From: Streptomyces misionensis
GTDB lineage: Bacteria > Actinomycetota > Actinomycetes > Streptomycetales > Streptomycetaceae
DNA length: 50,595 nucleotides
NCBI RefSeq assembly: GCF_007896895.1
Contig: NZ_VOGW01000006.1
Location: 1-50,595 of the forward strand
Direction of reading: 5' to 3'
Part shown: positions 26,302 through 35,536 of the stretch, piece after piece
Layout of the letters: each line of letters starts with the position of its first letter
How positions within the stretch are numbered: position 1 is the first letter of the stretch
The notes under the pieces: generated by a model
The model's input: the letters and a program-made list of their open reading frames with translations, nothing else
Told to the model about the DNA's origin: nothing
Databases searched by the model: none
Program-made: the position numbers and the translations under genes

Positions 26302-27539
26302 CACGCGCCTCCGTCCTGGGAGACGACGGCATCGCCCCTGTACCGCTCACCGGCCCGGACCGAGGCGTGGCGGCCGGCCGAGGCGCGGCGGGCGATGGCC
26401 CACCTGTGGGTTTCGTTGGAGCCGTCGTAGATACGGAACGGACGGACCTCGCTCAGGTACTGCGCCAGCGGGAGCCCGTCGGAGACCCCGTCCCCGCCAC
26501 AGATCTGGATGGCGCGGTCGATCACCCGGTAGATCGCCTCCGAGCAGTGCACCTTGGCGATCGACGACATGGCCGAACCCGCCTTCGGGTCACTGTGCAG
26601 CAGAGCCGCGGTCTTGGTGATGATCGCGTCGGAGGTCTCGATGTCGATCACCGACTCGGCGATCAGGTGCTGTGCCAGGCCCAGCGAGTCGATCGGACCA
26701 CCGAACAGCTCACGCCTTCCGGCCCGGTCCAGTGCGATGTCGTGCGCCCGACGCGCCGGCCCCAGCCACCGCATGCAGTGCGTGAGACGTGCCGGTCCGA
26801 GCCGGCCCTGCGCGTACCGGAATCCGAGCCCCACCTCGCCGAGCACGGCGTCGTCGGCGACGAAGCAATCCTCGAGGTACACGTGCGGGTGACCGCCGTC
26901 GATGGAGCGGTCGACGGTGCGGATCGCCTCACCGACCCGGATCCCGGGGTTCGTCATGTCGACGAGGAACATGGTGGCCCCCTCGGGGAAGCCGTCGACG
27001 GCCGAGGTCCGCGCCATCACGATGCAGAATCCCGCACCGACAGCGCCGCTGGTGAACCGCTTGTGGCCGTCGATGATCCAGCCGCCGTCGGCCCGCACGG
27101 CCGTGGTCCGCAGCGCCGCCGGGTCGGATCCCGCTCCCGGGTGGGGCTCGGTCATGCCGAAGCAGGACCTGACCTCCCCCGCCGCCAGAGGCGCGAGGTA
27201 GCGCTTCTTCTGCTCCTCCGTGGCTATGAGGTTGAGCATGTGCATGTTCCCCTCGTCGGGTGCCATGCAATTGAGCGCGACGGGACCGATCGGCGAGTAG
27301 CCGGCCTCCTGCAGAATCGGTGACCAGTGTTCGATGGGCAGGCCTTGGCCGCCGTACTCCGTCGGCACCAGCGGCGCGAAGACACCGGCGTCCTTCGCCG
27401 CGGACTGCAGCCGGTCACGGGTGGCCTGGTCGAGACGTCCGCCCGGTGCGGGCTCCGAGTCGATGACGACCTCGCGGATGAACCGGCGAGTTCGCTCGCG
27501 CAACCCCGCGACGTGCGGCGGAAGCTGAGGGAAAGTCAT
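26301..27539 (-). CDS. Acyl-CoA dehydrogenase
   Basis: A 412-aa flavoprotein that introduces the alpha,beta double bond into acyl-CoA. FAD/substrate motifs: CFGMTEPHPGAGSDPAAL, WIIDGHKRFTSGA, and at the end AIQICGGDGVSDGLPLAQYL and VRPFRIYDGSNETH. The IYDGSNE segment is close to the ACAD10/11 type. ATG 27539 follows AAGGA. It stands 29 bp after the SDR and overlaps the phosphotransferase start, so it is inside the large operon and probably performs the first beta-oxidation step on the CoA ester made by the nearby ligases. Confidence 0.92.
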   Translation of the reverse strand: MTFPQLPPHVAGLRERTRRFIREVVIDSEPAPGGRLDQATRDRLQSAAKDAGVFAPLVPTEYGGQGLPIEHWSPILQEAGYSPIGPVALNCMAPDEGNMHMLNLIATEEQKKRYLAPLAAGEVRSCFGMTEPHPGAGSDPAALRTTAVRADGGWIIDGHKRFTSGAVGAGFCIVMARTSAVDGFPEGATMFLVDMTNPGIRVGEAIRTVDRSIDGGHPHVYLEDCFVADDAVLGEVGLGFRYAQGRLGPARLTHCMRWLGPARRAHDIALDRAGRRELFGGPIDSLGLAQHLIAESVIDIETSDAIITKTAALLHSDPKAGSAMSSIAKVHCSEAIYRVIDRAIQICGGDGVSDGLPLAQYLSEVRPFRIYDGSNETHRWAIARRASAGRHASVRAGERYRGDAVVSQDGGA

Positions 27540-27568
27540 GGCTGTCCTTCGTCTGATGGGCGCGGTCG

Positions 27569-28351
27569 TCACGCGGTGCCGCCGGCGACCGTGAGGCCGC
27601 CGTCGACGGTGAGGACGTGACCGGTGACCCAGGAGGAGTCCTCAGAGGCCGGATAGGCCACGGAGGAGGCGATGTCCGAGGGCACGCCCAGCCGCCGCAG
27701 CGGATAGTCGGCGGCCACCTCGGCTCCCTTTCCCTCGTACAGGGCTTCGGCGAACCGGGTCTTCACCACCGCGGGTGCCACGGCGTTGACCCGGATCTGC
27801 GGGCCGAGCTCGACGGCCAGGGTCCTGGTCAGGTGGGACACCGCCGCCTTGCTCACGCTGTAGAGGCCGATGCCGGGGGAGGGGGTGTCCGCGGTCACCG
27901 AGGAGAGGTTGACGACAGTGCCGCGGCGTTCGGTGAAACGGAGCTTCGGGTGGGTCACCGCGTCCTGCACCCAGGCGAGGGTGGCGAGGACGTTGACCTC
28001 CAGCACCTTGCGGGCGACAGCGAGGTCCAGGCCGACGGCGGGACCGTAGGCCGGGTTGATGCCCGCGTTGTTCACGAGGACGTCCAGTCCGCCGAACTCG
28101 CGTGCGACAGTGTCGAAGACCTCGCGGCGGTGCTCGGGGTCGTCCGCCTTGCCGGCGACGGTGATGACGCTGCCCGCAGGAAGCGCAGCGGCGGCCTTTT
28201 CGAGCGGTCCGGCCTTGCGCGCGGTGATGCACACGCGCGCCCCTTCGGCGACGAGCCGCTCGGCGACGGCGAGGCCGATGCCCCGGCTCGCTCCGGTCAC
28301 GATGGCGGTGCGGCCCCGGAAACGGCCCTGGTCGGTGTGGTTCTCGCTCAA
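27569..28351 (-). CDS. SDR family oxidoreductase
   Basis: A 260-aa classical short-chain dehydrogenase with TGASRGIG at 19-26, NNAG at 94-97, catalytic S151, Y164 and K168 (LYSVSKAA), and the C-terminal VTGHVLTVDGGLT. The start is TTG 28351, supported by GAAGGA 7 bp upstream. Only 3 bp separate it from the upstream ligase stop. In a beta-oxidation setting it most likely acts as a 3-hydroxyacyl-CoA dehydrogenase, but an alcohol/ketone reaction earlier in the route is also possible. Confidence 0.92.
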   Translation of the reverse strand: MSENHTDQGRFRGRTAIVTGASRGIGLAVAERLVAEGARVCITARKAGPLEKAAAALPAGSVITVAGKADDPEHRREVFDTVAREFGGLDVLVNNAGINPAYGPAVGLDLAVARKVLEVNVLATLAWVQDAVTHPKLRFTERRGTVVNLSSVTADTPSPGIGLYSVSKAAVSHLTRTLAVELGPQIRVNAVAPAVVKTRFAEALYEGKGAEVAADYPLRRLGVPSDIASSVAYPASEDSSWVTGHVLTVDGGLTVAGGTA

Positions 28352-28354
28352 CGA

Positions 28355-30034
28355 TCAGTCCTTCGAGGGTGAGATCGGCCCGGTGCCGACGCCGCCGCGG
28401 AGCTCGGCACGCCGGATCTTGCCGCTCTGCGTCTTGGGCAGGTCGGCGAGGAAACGGATCAGGCGGGGACACTTGTAGGCGGCCAGCCGCTCACGGGAGA
28501 AGGCGATCAGCTCCTCCGCCGTGGCGGTCAGACCCGCCTTGAGCGAGACGTAGGCGACCACGGTCTCGCCGCGGTACGCGTCCGGCTGCCCGACGACCGC
28601 TGCCTCCAGCACGGACGGGTGCTCGTACAGCGCGTCCTCGACCTCGCGCGGCCAGACCTTGTAACCGGACACGTTGATCTGGTCCTTGAGCCGGTCCACC
28701 AGGTAGACCCAGCCCTGCTCGTCGATGACGGCGACGTCACCGGTGCGAAGCCGGCCCTGCGGCATCGCCTGGCGGGTGGCCTCGGGCTTGCCCCAGTACC
28801 CGGGCACCACCTGCGGCCCGCTCAACTCGAGTTCGCCCTGTTTCCCGCTCGGCAGCGGGTCGCCGTGCGGGTCCACGACGCGCGCGGTGAGGTGCGGCAG
28901 CGGCCTGCCGACGGACAGCGTCCCGCTCGGCGGATGCACGGGGGCCCTGTCCCCCGGAGGCACGGCGATGACGGCGGACGTCGTCTCGGTCATCCCGTAG
29001 CCGTTGTGGAGGTAGACGCCGAACCGCTCCTGGAACCGCTCGACGGTCGCCGGCGGGATCGGCGCGCCCCCGGAGTACAGGGCCTTCACCGACGCGAAGT
29101 GCTGGGGACCGGCCTGCGGCAGCTCGTAGATCGCGTTGTACGCCGTGATGGAGCCGATCGTGCAGGTCACCCCGTGCTCGGCGAAGGCCTCCAGTACGAC
29201 CTCGGGGTGGAACCGGCCCGTGAGGACGAGCGTGGTGTCGGTGAGCAGGGAGATCGTCGCGTTGACCACCGCGCCGGTGATGTGGAACAGCGGAGCGATG
29301 GCGAGCACGACGTCCCCGTCGCTCAGACCGGTCCAGGAGGCGTAGGTCGATACCACGCTCAGAACGTTGCCGTGGGTGTTCATGGCACCCTTCGGCGGCC
29401 CCGTCGTGCCGGAGGTGTAGGTCAGGAACGCGACGTCGTCGCAGGTCGGCTGCACGGGCGAAGGGCGGCGGCCCGTGAACTCACCGATCAGCGCCACCAG
29501 GTCGCCGTCCGGTGCCGGGGCGTGGCGTCGCGTCGTCGCGAAGACCCGCGGATCATCGCGGGACTGGTAGTCCAGTGCCGACGTGCTGACCAGCCATCGG
29601 ACCGTGCTCCCCGCCAGCGTGCCGAGCGTCTCGTGGACGTCCGCGTCCGCACAGACGACCCCGATCGCCCCGGAGTCGTCGATGATCCGGCGGAGCTCCC
29701 GGCGCCGGTACATCGGATTGAGCCCCAGTGCCGTGGCCCCCAGCTTCCACAGGGCCAGCAGCACCAGCGGGTACTGCGGGATGTTCTGCAGGTACACGCC
29801 GACGCGATCACCCCGGCCGGTTCCGCGGGCCTCGAACGCGGCAGCCAGGGCGTCCGACGCCGCGTCCACCTCCCGCGCGGACAGCCGGCCGTCGAAGAAG
29901 CGGAGCGCTGTCCCCTCCGGGTTCTTGGCCACGCGTGCCTTCCAGGCGGCCACGAGCGAGTCGAAAACCGCATCCGTCCCCGAGCCGAACCCGTCGGGGA
30001 ACGCGTCCCTGTGCCGGCCCTCATCCACTGTCAT
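28355..30034 (-). CDS. AMP-dependent acyl-CoA synthetase (ligase 1)
   Basis: A 559-aa ANL-superfamily enzyme forming acyl-CoA from acid, ATP and CoA. P-loop-like motif TYTSGTTGPPKGAM, then YGMTETTSAV, the TGD motif in RLRTGDVAVIDEQGWVY, hinge LKDQINVSGYKVWPREVE and the C-terminal catalytic lysine in LPKTQSGKIRR. ATG 30034 follows GAAGGA; an upstream ATG at 30079 would overlap the previous gene. Forty-one bp after ligase 2. Two ligases side by side suggest two different acids, or a mono- and a dicarboxylic acid, in the pathway. Confidence 0.93.
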   Translation of the reverse strand: MTVDEGRHRDAFPDGFGSGTDAVFDSLVAAWKARVAKNPEGTALRFFDGRLSAREVDAASDALAAAFEARGTGRGDRVGVYLQNIPQYPLVLLALWKLGATALGLNPMYRRRELRRIIDDSGAIGVVCADADVHETLGTLAGSTVRWLVSTSALDYQSRDDPRVFATTRRHAPAPDGDLVALIGEFTGRRPSPVQPTCDDVAFLTYTSGTTGPPKGAMNTHGNVLSVVSTYASWTGLSDGDVVLAIAPLFHITGAVVNATISLLTDTTLVLTGRFHPEVVLEAFAEHGVTCTIGSITAYNAIYELPQAGPQHFASVKALYSGGAPIPPATVERFQERFGVYLHNGYGMTETTSAVIAVPPGDRAPVHPPSGTLSVGRPLPHLTARVVDPHGDPLPSGKQGELELSGPQVVPGYWGKPEATRQAMPQGRLRTGDVAVIDEQGWVYLVDRLKDQINVSGYKVWPREVEDALYEHPSVLEAAVVGQPDAYRGETVVAYVSLKAGLTATAEELIAFSRERLAAYKCPRLIRFLADLPKTQSGKIRRAELRGGVGTGPISPSKD

Positions 30035-30075
30035 CTGCCGTCCTTCCACCCATGTCCCTGCGCTTGTCGTGCCGG

Positions 30076-31632
30076 TCATGTGAGTTCGCGCTTGAGGATC
30101 TTTCCGGTGGACGTCATCGGCAGCGTCTCGACGATCTCCACGATGCGCGGGTACTTGTAGCCGGCCATCTGCTCCTTGCCCCACGCGATCAGCTCATCGG
30201 GACCGACCTCGGCGCCGCGGTCGAGGATGACGAACGCCTTGATCTCCTCGCCGTGGCTCTCGTGTGGCACGCCGACGACCGCGGCCAGGCTGATCGCCGG
30301 GTGCGTCATCAGGACCTCCTCGATCTCGCGCGGGTACACGTTGAAGCCCCCGCGGATGATCAGGTCCTTCGCCCGGTCGACGATGTAGTAGAAGCCGTCC
30401 TCGTCCCTGCGGGCCAGGTCACCGGTGCGGAACCAGCCGTCCCTGACTGCTTCGGCGGTGGCCTCGGGGCGGCCGTGGTAGCCCTTCATCACGTTGTGGC
30501 CCTTGACCGCGATCTCCCCGATGGCGCTGCCCGTTCCGTCGTCCTCGACCTCGGACCAGTCGGAGTTGACGAGCTTGAGCTGCACGCCCCACACCGGCAC
30601 GCCGATGGAGCCGGGCCGCGGCTCGCGCGCCGGATCGCTGAAGGTCACCACCGGCGAGGTCTCGGAGAGGCCGTAGCCCTCCAGGACCTGGACGCCCAGT
30701 CGCTCCCCGACCCGCTTGATGATCTCGGCAGGGAGCGAGGCGCCGCCGGAGACGCCGACGCGCAGGTTCCGTGCGATCCTCTCGACGTCGGCATCGTCGG
30801 TGAGCGCCTGCAGCAGGCCCCACCACATGGTGGGGACGCCTGCGAAGAAGGTGATGTCCTCCTGCCGCATCAGGGACACCGCCTGCCGGGCGTCGAATCG
30901 TGGCAGCAGCACCAGTGTGCTCGCCGTCGAGAAGCCGGCGTTCATCTGCACGGTCGCGCCGAAGGAGTGGAACAGCGGCAGCACGAGCAGGTGGGTGTCC
31001 GAGGCCGGCTGGTTGTCCAACAGCCGGTTGCAGGCGAGGGCGTTGAGAACGAGGTTGGCGTGGCTGAGTTCGGCGCCCTTCGCCTGTCCTGTCGTCCCAC
31101 TCGTGTAGAGCAGCACCGCCGGGTCGTCCCCGGTGGTCCCGATGCTGTCGAACGTCGTCGGCGTGCCCCGCAGCGCGGCGCCCATGGTCTCGACGCCCTC
31201 GATCGGGCTCTCCGCCTCGGGATCGGCGGTGATGAGGAAGAAGTGCTCGCAGCCCGCGGTGCCGGTGAACCCGGCGTGTCCCTCCGCACCCATCGGCAGG
31301 CCCGCATCTCCCTCGAAGCAGAAGTACGCCTTCGCCTCCGAGTCGGCCAGGTGGTAGGCGATCTCGCGGCCCTTGAGCAGGATGTTGAGCGGTACGACGA
31401 CGGCGCCGGCCTTGAGGATCCCGTAGTAGACGATCGGGAAGTAGGGCACGTTCGGACAGCTGAGCGCGACCTTGTCACCCGGCCGGACGCCGCGGTCGAC
31501 GAGGAGGTTGGCGACCCGGTTCGCGGCGGCGTCGACCTGGGCGTAGGTGAGACGCGTGGGGCCGAGGACGACTGCGTCCCGGTTCGGGTACGCGCGGGCG
31601 GAGTCCTCGAGCAGGACCGAGAGGTTCAGCAT
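30076..31632 (-). CDS. AMP-dependent acyl-CoA synthetase (ligase 2)
   Basis: A 518-aa ANL enzyme, shorter than ligase 1 and closer to bacterial long-chain acyl-CoA ligases. Motifs: LLYTSGTTGQAKGAELSH, YGLSETSPVVTF, GWFRTGDLARRDEDGFYY, DLIIRGGFNVYPREIEE, and the terminal catalytic Lys in PMTSTGKILKREL. ATG 31632 has GGAAGA upstream. The 98-bp gap to the aminotransferase is the longest inside the operon and might hold a weak internal promoter, though I see no clear one. Confidence 0.93.
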   Translation of the reverse strand: MLNLSVLLEDSARAYPNRDAVVLGPTRLTYAQVDAAANRVANLLVDRGVRPGDKVALSCPNVPYFPIVYYGILKAGAVVVPLNILLKGREIAYHLADSEAKAYFCFEGDAGLPMGAEGHAGFTGTAGCEHFFLITADPEAESPIEGVETMGAALRGTPTTFDSIGTTGDDPAVLLYTSGTTGQAKGAELSHANLVLNALACNRLLDNQPASDTHLLVLPLFHSFGATVQMNAGFSTASTLVLLPRFDARQAVSLMRQEDITFFAGVPTMWWGLLQALTDDADVERIARNLRVGVSGGASLPAEIIKRVGERLGVQVLEGYGLSETSPVVTFSDPAREPRPGSIGVPVWGVQLKLVNSDWSEVEDDGTGSAIGEIAVKGHNVMKGYHGRPEATAEAVRDGWFRTGDLARRDEDGFYYIVDRAKDLIIRGGFNVYPREIEEVLMTHPAISLAAVVGVPHESHGEEIKAFVILDRGAEVGPDELIAWGKEQMAGYKYPRIVEIVETLPMTSTGKILKRELT

Positions 31633-31730
31633 GGTGTCTTCCGGGAATGTGGGCCGGGCCGGGCCGCGGGGAACGGGGCACATGGCCCGGCCCTGAGCGG
31701 GTGGGGGTCACACGTGGCTTGATGCGGATG

Positions 31731-32987
31731 TCACGACTTCCGCAGCAGCTGGTCGAGGGCCTCGGCCGTCGCCTCGATGTCGGCGGTGGTGTGTGCCGTG
31801 CTGATGAAGACCTTGCCGGACGGCATGAAGAGGAAGCCCCGACGCAGCATCCCTTCGAGGATCGCGGTCCAGAGCCCGCCGGTTCCGTGGAGCCCCGTGG
31901 CCCCGCCGGCGGGGACGTACTGCAGGAGCGAGCCGACCCGGTTGAAGCGGCCGAAGTCGGGAGACGAACCGAGGGCGCCACCGACGAGGGCCTCGAACCG
32001 GGACGAGGTCTGTTCGAGCAGCTCGTAGACCGCAGGATCGGCCAGGACGCGCATCGTCGCCTCGACGGCCGCCAGTGCGATCGGATTGGCGTTGAAGGTC
32101 CCGGCATGAACGACGCCGGACGTCACCTGATCGATCAGCTCCGCTCGGCCGACGACGGCGCTCTGCGTGAAACCGCCGGCCATCGCCTTCCCGAAGACGG
32201 ACAGGTCGGGCCGCACGCCGTACTTCTCGGCGGCCCCGCCCCGGGCGATCCGGAACCCGGCGATCACCTCGTCGAAGACGAGGACGACGCCGTGCCGGTC
32301 GCAGAGCGTTCGCAGCGTCGACAGGAATCGCGGTGCGGGTGCTTCGACGCCGGCATTGCTCATCACCGGGTCGACGAGCACGGCCGCGATGTCGCGCTCG
32401 ACGGACTCGCTCAGCAGGCGTTCGGCCAGTTGTACGTCGTTGAAGCGCGCCACGACCAGGTCGTCCAGCACGCTGGTCGACTGCCCTGGTCCGCCGGGGG
32501 ACGCGGGACGGTCGCAGTCGTCCTCGGACATCCCGGCATACACGGTGTCGTGCCAGCCGTGGTAGCTCTTGGCGAACTTGAGGACGCGGCGCCGCCCGGT
32601 GGCGGCTCGCGCGAGGCGCAGCGCGACCTGCACCGCTTCGGTCCCCGTGTTGCTCCACAGCAGGCGCTCGCCGTGCGGCACGGCTTCCAGGACCGCTTCC
32701 GCCGCGCGATACTCGAGCGGATGGCCGGTGCCGACGACCTGCATCTTCTTCGCGACCTCGGACACCGCGGACAGCACGCGCGGGTCACCGTGACCGAGGA
32801 CGAGCGGGCCCCAGGCCATCACGTAGTCGGTGTACCGGTCGCCGTCCAGGTCCCAGACGTACGGGCCCTGTGCCTCGTGAACGAAGAGCGGATGGGGAGG
32901 CATCGCGGCGCGCAGGCCTGACCCCACGCCCCCGCCGACGCTGCGTCGAGCTCGCTCGAACGCCAAGCGTGATGATTCCAGGGCCAT
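31731..32987 (-). CDS. Class III aminotransferase, glutamate-1-semialdehyde type
   Basis: A 418-aa PLP enzyme. WSNTGTEAVQVALRLARA binds the cofactor phosphate, D239 sits in LVFDEVIAGFR, and the Schiff-base Lys is K267 in VFGKAMAGGF. It resembles glutamate-1-semialdehyde 2,1-aminomutases, but with no heme genes nearby it is more likely an amine or beta-amino acid aminotransferase. Start ATG 32987 with AGGGG 8 bp upstream. Within the operon it may remove or transfer the amino group of the substrate, in parallel with the flavin amine oxidase. Confidence 0.9.
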   Translation of the reverse strand: MALESSRLAFERARRSVGGGVGSGLRAAMPPHPLFVHEAQGPYVWDLDGDRYTDYVMAWGPLVLGHGDPRVLSAVSEVAKKMQVVGTGHPLEYRAAEAVLEAVPHGERLLWSNTGTEAVQVALRLARAATGRRRVLKFAKSYHGWHDTVYAGMSEDDCDRPASPGGPGQSTSVLDDLVVARFNDVQLAERLLSESVERDIAAVLVDPVMSNAGVEAPAPRFLSTLRTLCDRHGVVLVFDEVIAGFRIARGGAAEKYGVRPDLSVFGKAMAGGFTQSAVVGRAELIDQVTSGVVHAGTFNANPIALAAVEATMRVLADPAVYELLEQTSSRFEALVGGALGSSPDFGRFNRVGSLLQYVPAGGATGLHGTGGLWTAILEGMLRRGFLFMPSGKVFISTAHTTADIEATAEALDQLLRKS

Positions 32988-33004
32988 GCGATTGCCCCTG
33001 CCTT

Positions 33005-34120
33005 TCAGTACCGGATCACCGAGCGGATGCCGATGCCGCGCTGCATCTGGTCGAACGCCTCGTTGATGTCCTTCAGATCGATCACACGCGTCACAAGGGA
33101 GTCGAGATCGATGCGGTTGTTCATGTAGTGGTCGATCAGCATGGGAAAGTCGGAATCCGGCTTGCTCGAGCCGTAGTTCGAGCCGATGAGCGACAGCTCC
33201 TGATCGGACATGACGAACGGGTCGATGGAGATCCTCACGCCGTCCGCCACCTGCCCGGCGACCACCGCCGTGCCACCTCGGGCCAGGAGCTCGTAGGCCG
33301 ACTCGATGGTGCGTGGCAGCCCGATGGCCTCGATGGCGATCTCCACACCGCGTCCGTCGGTGAGCTCGCGCACCCGGCCGGCGAGATTCTCGCGGCCGTT
33401 GTTGATCAGGTCTGTCGCACCGAAGACGCGTGCCTGCTCGAGCTTCTCCTCGGAGATGTCCGCGGCGATGATCCTCCGCGCGCCGGCGAGCCGGGCACCC
33501 TGAATCGCGTTCAGGCCGACGCCGCCGCAGCCGAGGACCAGCACGGTGTCGCTCGGACGGACCTTGGCCGTGTTGACGGCCGCGCCGACGCCGGTGGTGA
33601 CGGCGCATCCGACCAGAGCCGACTGTTCGAACGGGGCGTCGTTCCGGATGGCGATCGCGCCCGATTCGGGCACGAGAGCGTACTGGCCGAACGTTCCGAG
33701 GCCCGCGAAGCTGTAGACGTCGTCCCCGCTCAGGGACGTGATCCGGGACCGGCCGTCGAACGACAGGTGATTCGCCGAGTGTTGGCTGACCATGTCACAG
33801 AGGACGGGTCTGCCACCGACGCAGTAGCGGCAGCGGCGACAGGACGGCGTCCAGGACAGCACGACGTGATCGCCCTTCCTCAGCGTCGTGACCCCTTCGC
33901 CGACACTCTCGACGACACCGGAGCCTTCATGGCCGAGGACCATCGGCGATGGCACCTCCCATTCGCCTACGACGACGTGAAGGTCGCTGTGGCACACCCC
34001 GCTTGCTTTGAGCCGCACGAGCACCTCGCCGGGCGGAGGCGTCGAAGGGAGAGTCACTTTCTCGATGGTCAGTGCTTCGTCCGGTGCCCTGAAGACAGCG
34101 GCGTCGAATTCGATGGTCAT
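33005..34120 (-). CDS. Zinc-dependent alcohol dehydrogenase
   Basis: A 371-aa medium-chain dehydrogenase of the class III-like/AdhD type. Catalytic zinc ligands C43 (GVCHSD), H64-E65 (GHEGSG); structural cysteines C94, C97, C100 and C108; cofactor motif LVLGCGGVGLNAIQGARLAGA followed by AADIS, which suggests NAD. ATG 34120 follows AGGAAA at 8 bp. The aldehyde dehydrogenase gene is 31 bp upstream and the aminotransferase 17 bp downstream. It would oxidise a pathway alcohol, such as a hydroxy acid, to the aldehyde used by that neighbour (inference). Confidence 0.93.
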   Translation of the reverse strand: MTIEFDAAVFRAPDEALTIEKVTLPSTPPPGEVLVRLKASGVCHSDLHVVVGEWEVPSPMVLGHEGSGVVESVGEGVTTLRKGDHVVLSWTPSCRRCRYCVGGRPVLCDMVSQHSANHLSFDGRSRITSLSGDDVYSFAGLGTFGQYALVPESGAIAIRNDAPFEQSALVGCAVTTGVGAAVNTAKVRPSDTVLVLGCGGVGLNAIQGARLAGARRIIAADISEEKLEQARVFGATDLINNGRENLAGRVRELTDGRGVEIAIEAIGLPRTIESAYELLARGGTAVVAGQVADGVRISIDPFVMSDQELSLIGSNYGSSKPDSDFPMLIDHYMNNRIDLDSLVTRVIDLKDINEAFDQMQRGIGIRSVIRY

Positions 34121-34151
34121 GACAGGTTTCCTTCTGTCCGCGCTGTGGCGA

Positions 34152-35510
34152 TCACGTCCGAGCGGTGCGGATGAGTTTCTTGTTGGCGAACTCGTCGATT
34201 CCGGCCCGGCCCAGTTCGCGGCCGAAACCGGACCGCTTGACCCCACCGAAAGGCAGTTCCGCGCCCTCGAGTCCGACGCCGTTGACGAAGACCATGCCTG
34301 CGTCGATCCGGTCGGCGACACGCATCGCCTGCTCGGGGTCCGTCGTGAACACGTAGGAGCCCAGCCCGTACGGTGTCCCGTTGGCCAGGTCGACGGCCTC
34401 GTCCTCGGATCCGGCTCGATAGACGGTCGCGACGGGGCCGAAGAGCTCCTCGGCGGCCGACGGCGACGTCGGTGATAGGCCCGTCAGAACGCCGGGCGGG
34501 AAGTACGCCCCTTCACGCCGTCCTGCGGAGACGAAGGTCGCCCCGTCAGCGGTGGCTCGCTCCACTTGTTCTTCGAGGCGCTCGGCGGCGGCGACCGAGG
34601 ACAGGGGCGCCAGGCCGTCGGCCATGGCGAGGACTTTCTGCGTGAACTTGTCGAGGAACGCGTCATGGATGTCGTCGGCGACGATGATCCGCTTGCCGGC
34701 GTTGCACGCCTGCCCGGTGTTCTCGAACCGAGCGTCGACCGCCGCCTGGACCGTGGCGTCGAGGTCGTGCGTCGACAGCACGATGAAGGGGTCCGAGCCG
34801 CCCAGTTCGAGCACCACCTTCTTGAGGTTGCGCCCGGCCTTTTCGGCGATCTCCGCGCCGGCCCGCTCCGAACCGGTGAAGGAGACGCCTCGCACCCTGG
34901 GGTCCGCGACGGCGCGAGCGATCTGCTCGTTGGTGGCGTAGATGTTGACGTAGCTGCCCTCGGGACAGCCCGCGTCCGTGAACAACTGCTGCAGAGCCGC
35001 GGACGACTCCGGACACTGCGGCGCGTGCTTGAGCACGATGGTGTTGCCCAGCGCGAGATTGGGTGCGGCGAAACGGGCGACCTGGTAGTACGGGTAGTTC
35101 CAGGGCATGATCCCCAACAACACGCCGATCGGCTGGCGACGGATGAAGGCGGTGCCCTCCGCCTCGAGAAGCTCGATCGGTTCGTCGGCGAGGAACCTGT
35201 GCGCGTTCTCGGCGTAGTACCTGTAGATGGAAGCGCTGAACTCGACCTCCGCGACGGCCTGGTCCAGCGGCTTGCCCATCTCCCGGTGGATGATCTCGGC
35301 AAGTTGTCCGCTGCGTTCGCTGTGCAGGGTGGCGACGCCGCTCAACAGCTGGGCACGCCGATCCACGGAGGTGTGCCTCGACCATTGCGCGTAGGCCTGC
35401 GCCGCCGCGTCGAGCGCCCCGTCGACAGCCTCGTCCGTCGCGGTGGGGTATCCCTTGACCAACTCGCCGTCGGCCGGGTCCACCACCGCGTACACGGGCC
35501 TGGTCGCCAT
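34152..35510 (-). CDS. Aldehyde dehydrogenase, succinate-semialdehyde type
   Basis: A 452-aa NAD(P)-dependent aldehyde dehydrogenase. Catalytic Cys269 (NTGQACNAGKRI) and general base Glu235 (LELGGSDPF) are present, with IMPWNYPYYQVARF and the C-terminal LPFGGVKRSGFGRELG. Length and motifs fit the succinate-semialdehyde dehydrogenase family. ATG 35510 with GGAGG is preferred over ATG 35540, which overlaps the preceding stop as ATGA. In the operon it would convert an omega-aldehyde acid to the dicarboxylic acid. Confidence 0.92.
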   Translation of the reverse strand: MATRPVYAVVDPADGELVKGYPTATDEAVDGALDAAAQAYAQWSRHTSVDRRAQLLSGVATLHSERSGQLAEIIHREMGKPLDQAVAEVEFSASIYRYYAENAHRFLADEPIELLEAEGTAFIRRQPIGVLLGIMPWNYPYYQVARFAAPNLALGNTIVLKHAPQCPESSAALQQLFTDAGCPEGSYVNIYATNEQIARAVADPRVRGVSFTGSERAGAEIAEKAGRNLKKVVLELGGSDPFIVLSTHDLDATVQAAVDARFENTGQACNAGKRIIVADDIHDAFLDKFTQKVLAMADGLAPLSSVAAAERLEEQVERATADGATFVSAGRREGAYFPPGVLTGLSPTSPSAAEELFGPVATVYRAGSEDEAVDLANGTPYGLGSYVFTTDPEQAMRVADRIDAGMVFVNGVGLEGAELPFGGVKRSGFGRELGRAGIDEFANKKLIRTART

Positions 35511-35536
35511 ACTGCCTCCGTCTTCGTGTTCGGCGT

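Noticed and set aside
31731..32987. Heme biosynthesis role (hemL) for the aminotransferase
   Set aside because: The sequence is of the glutamate-1-semialdehyde type, but no other heme gene is near and it is embedded in a catabolic operon.
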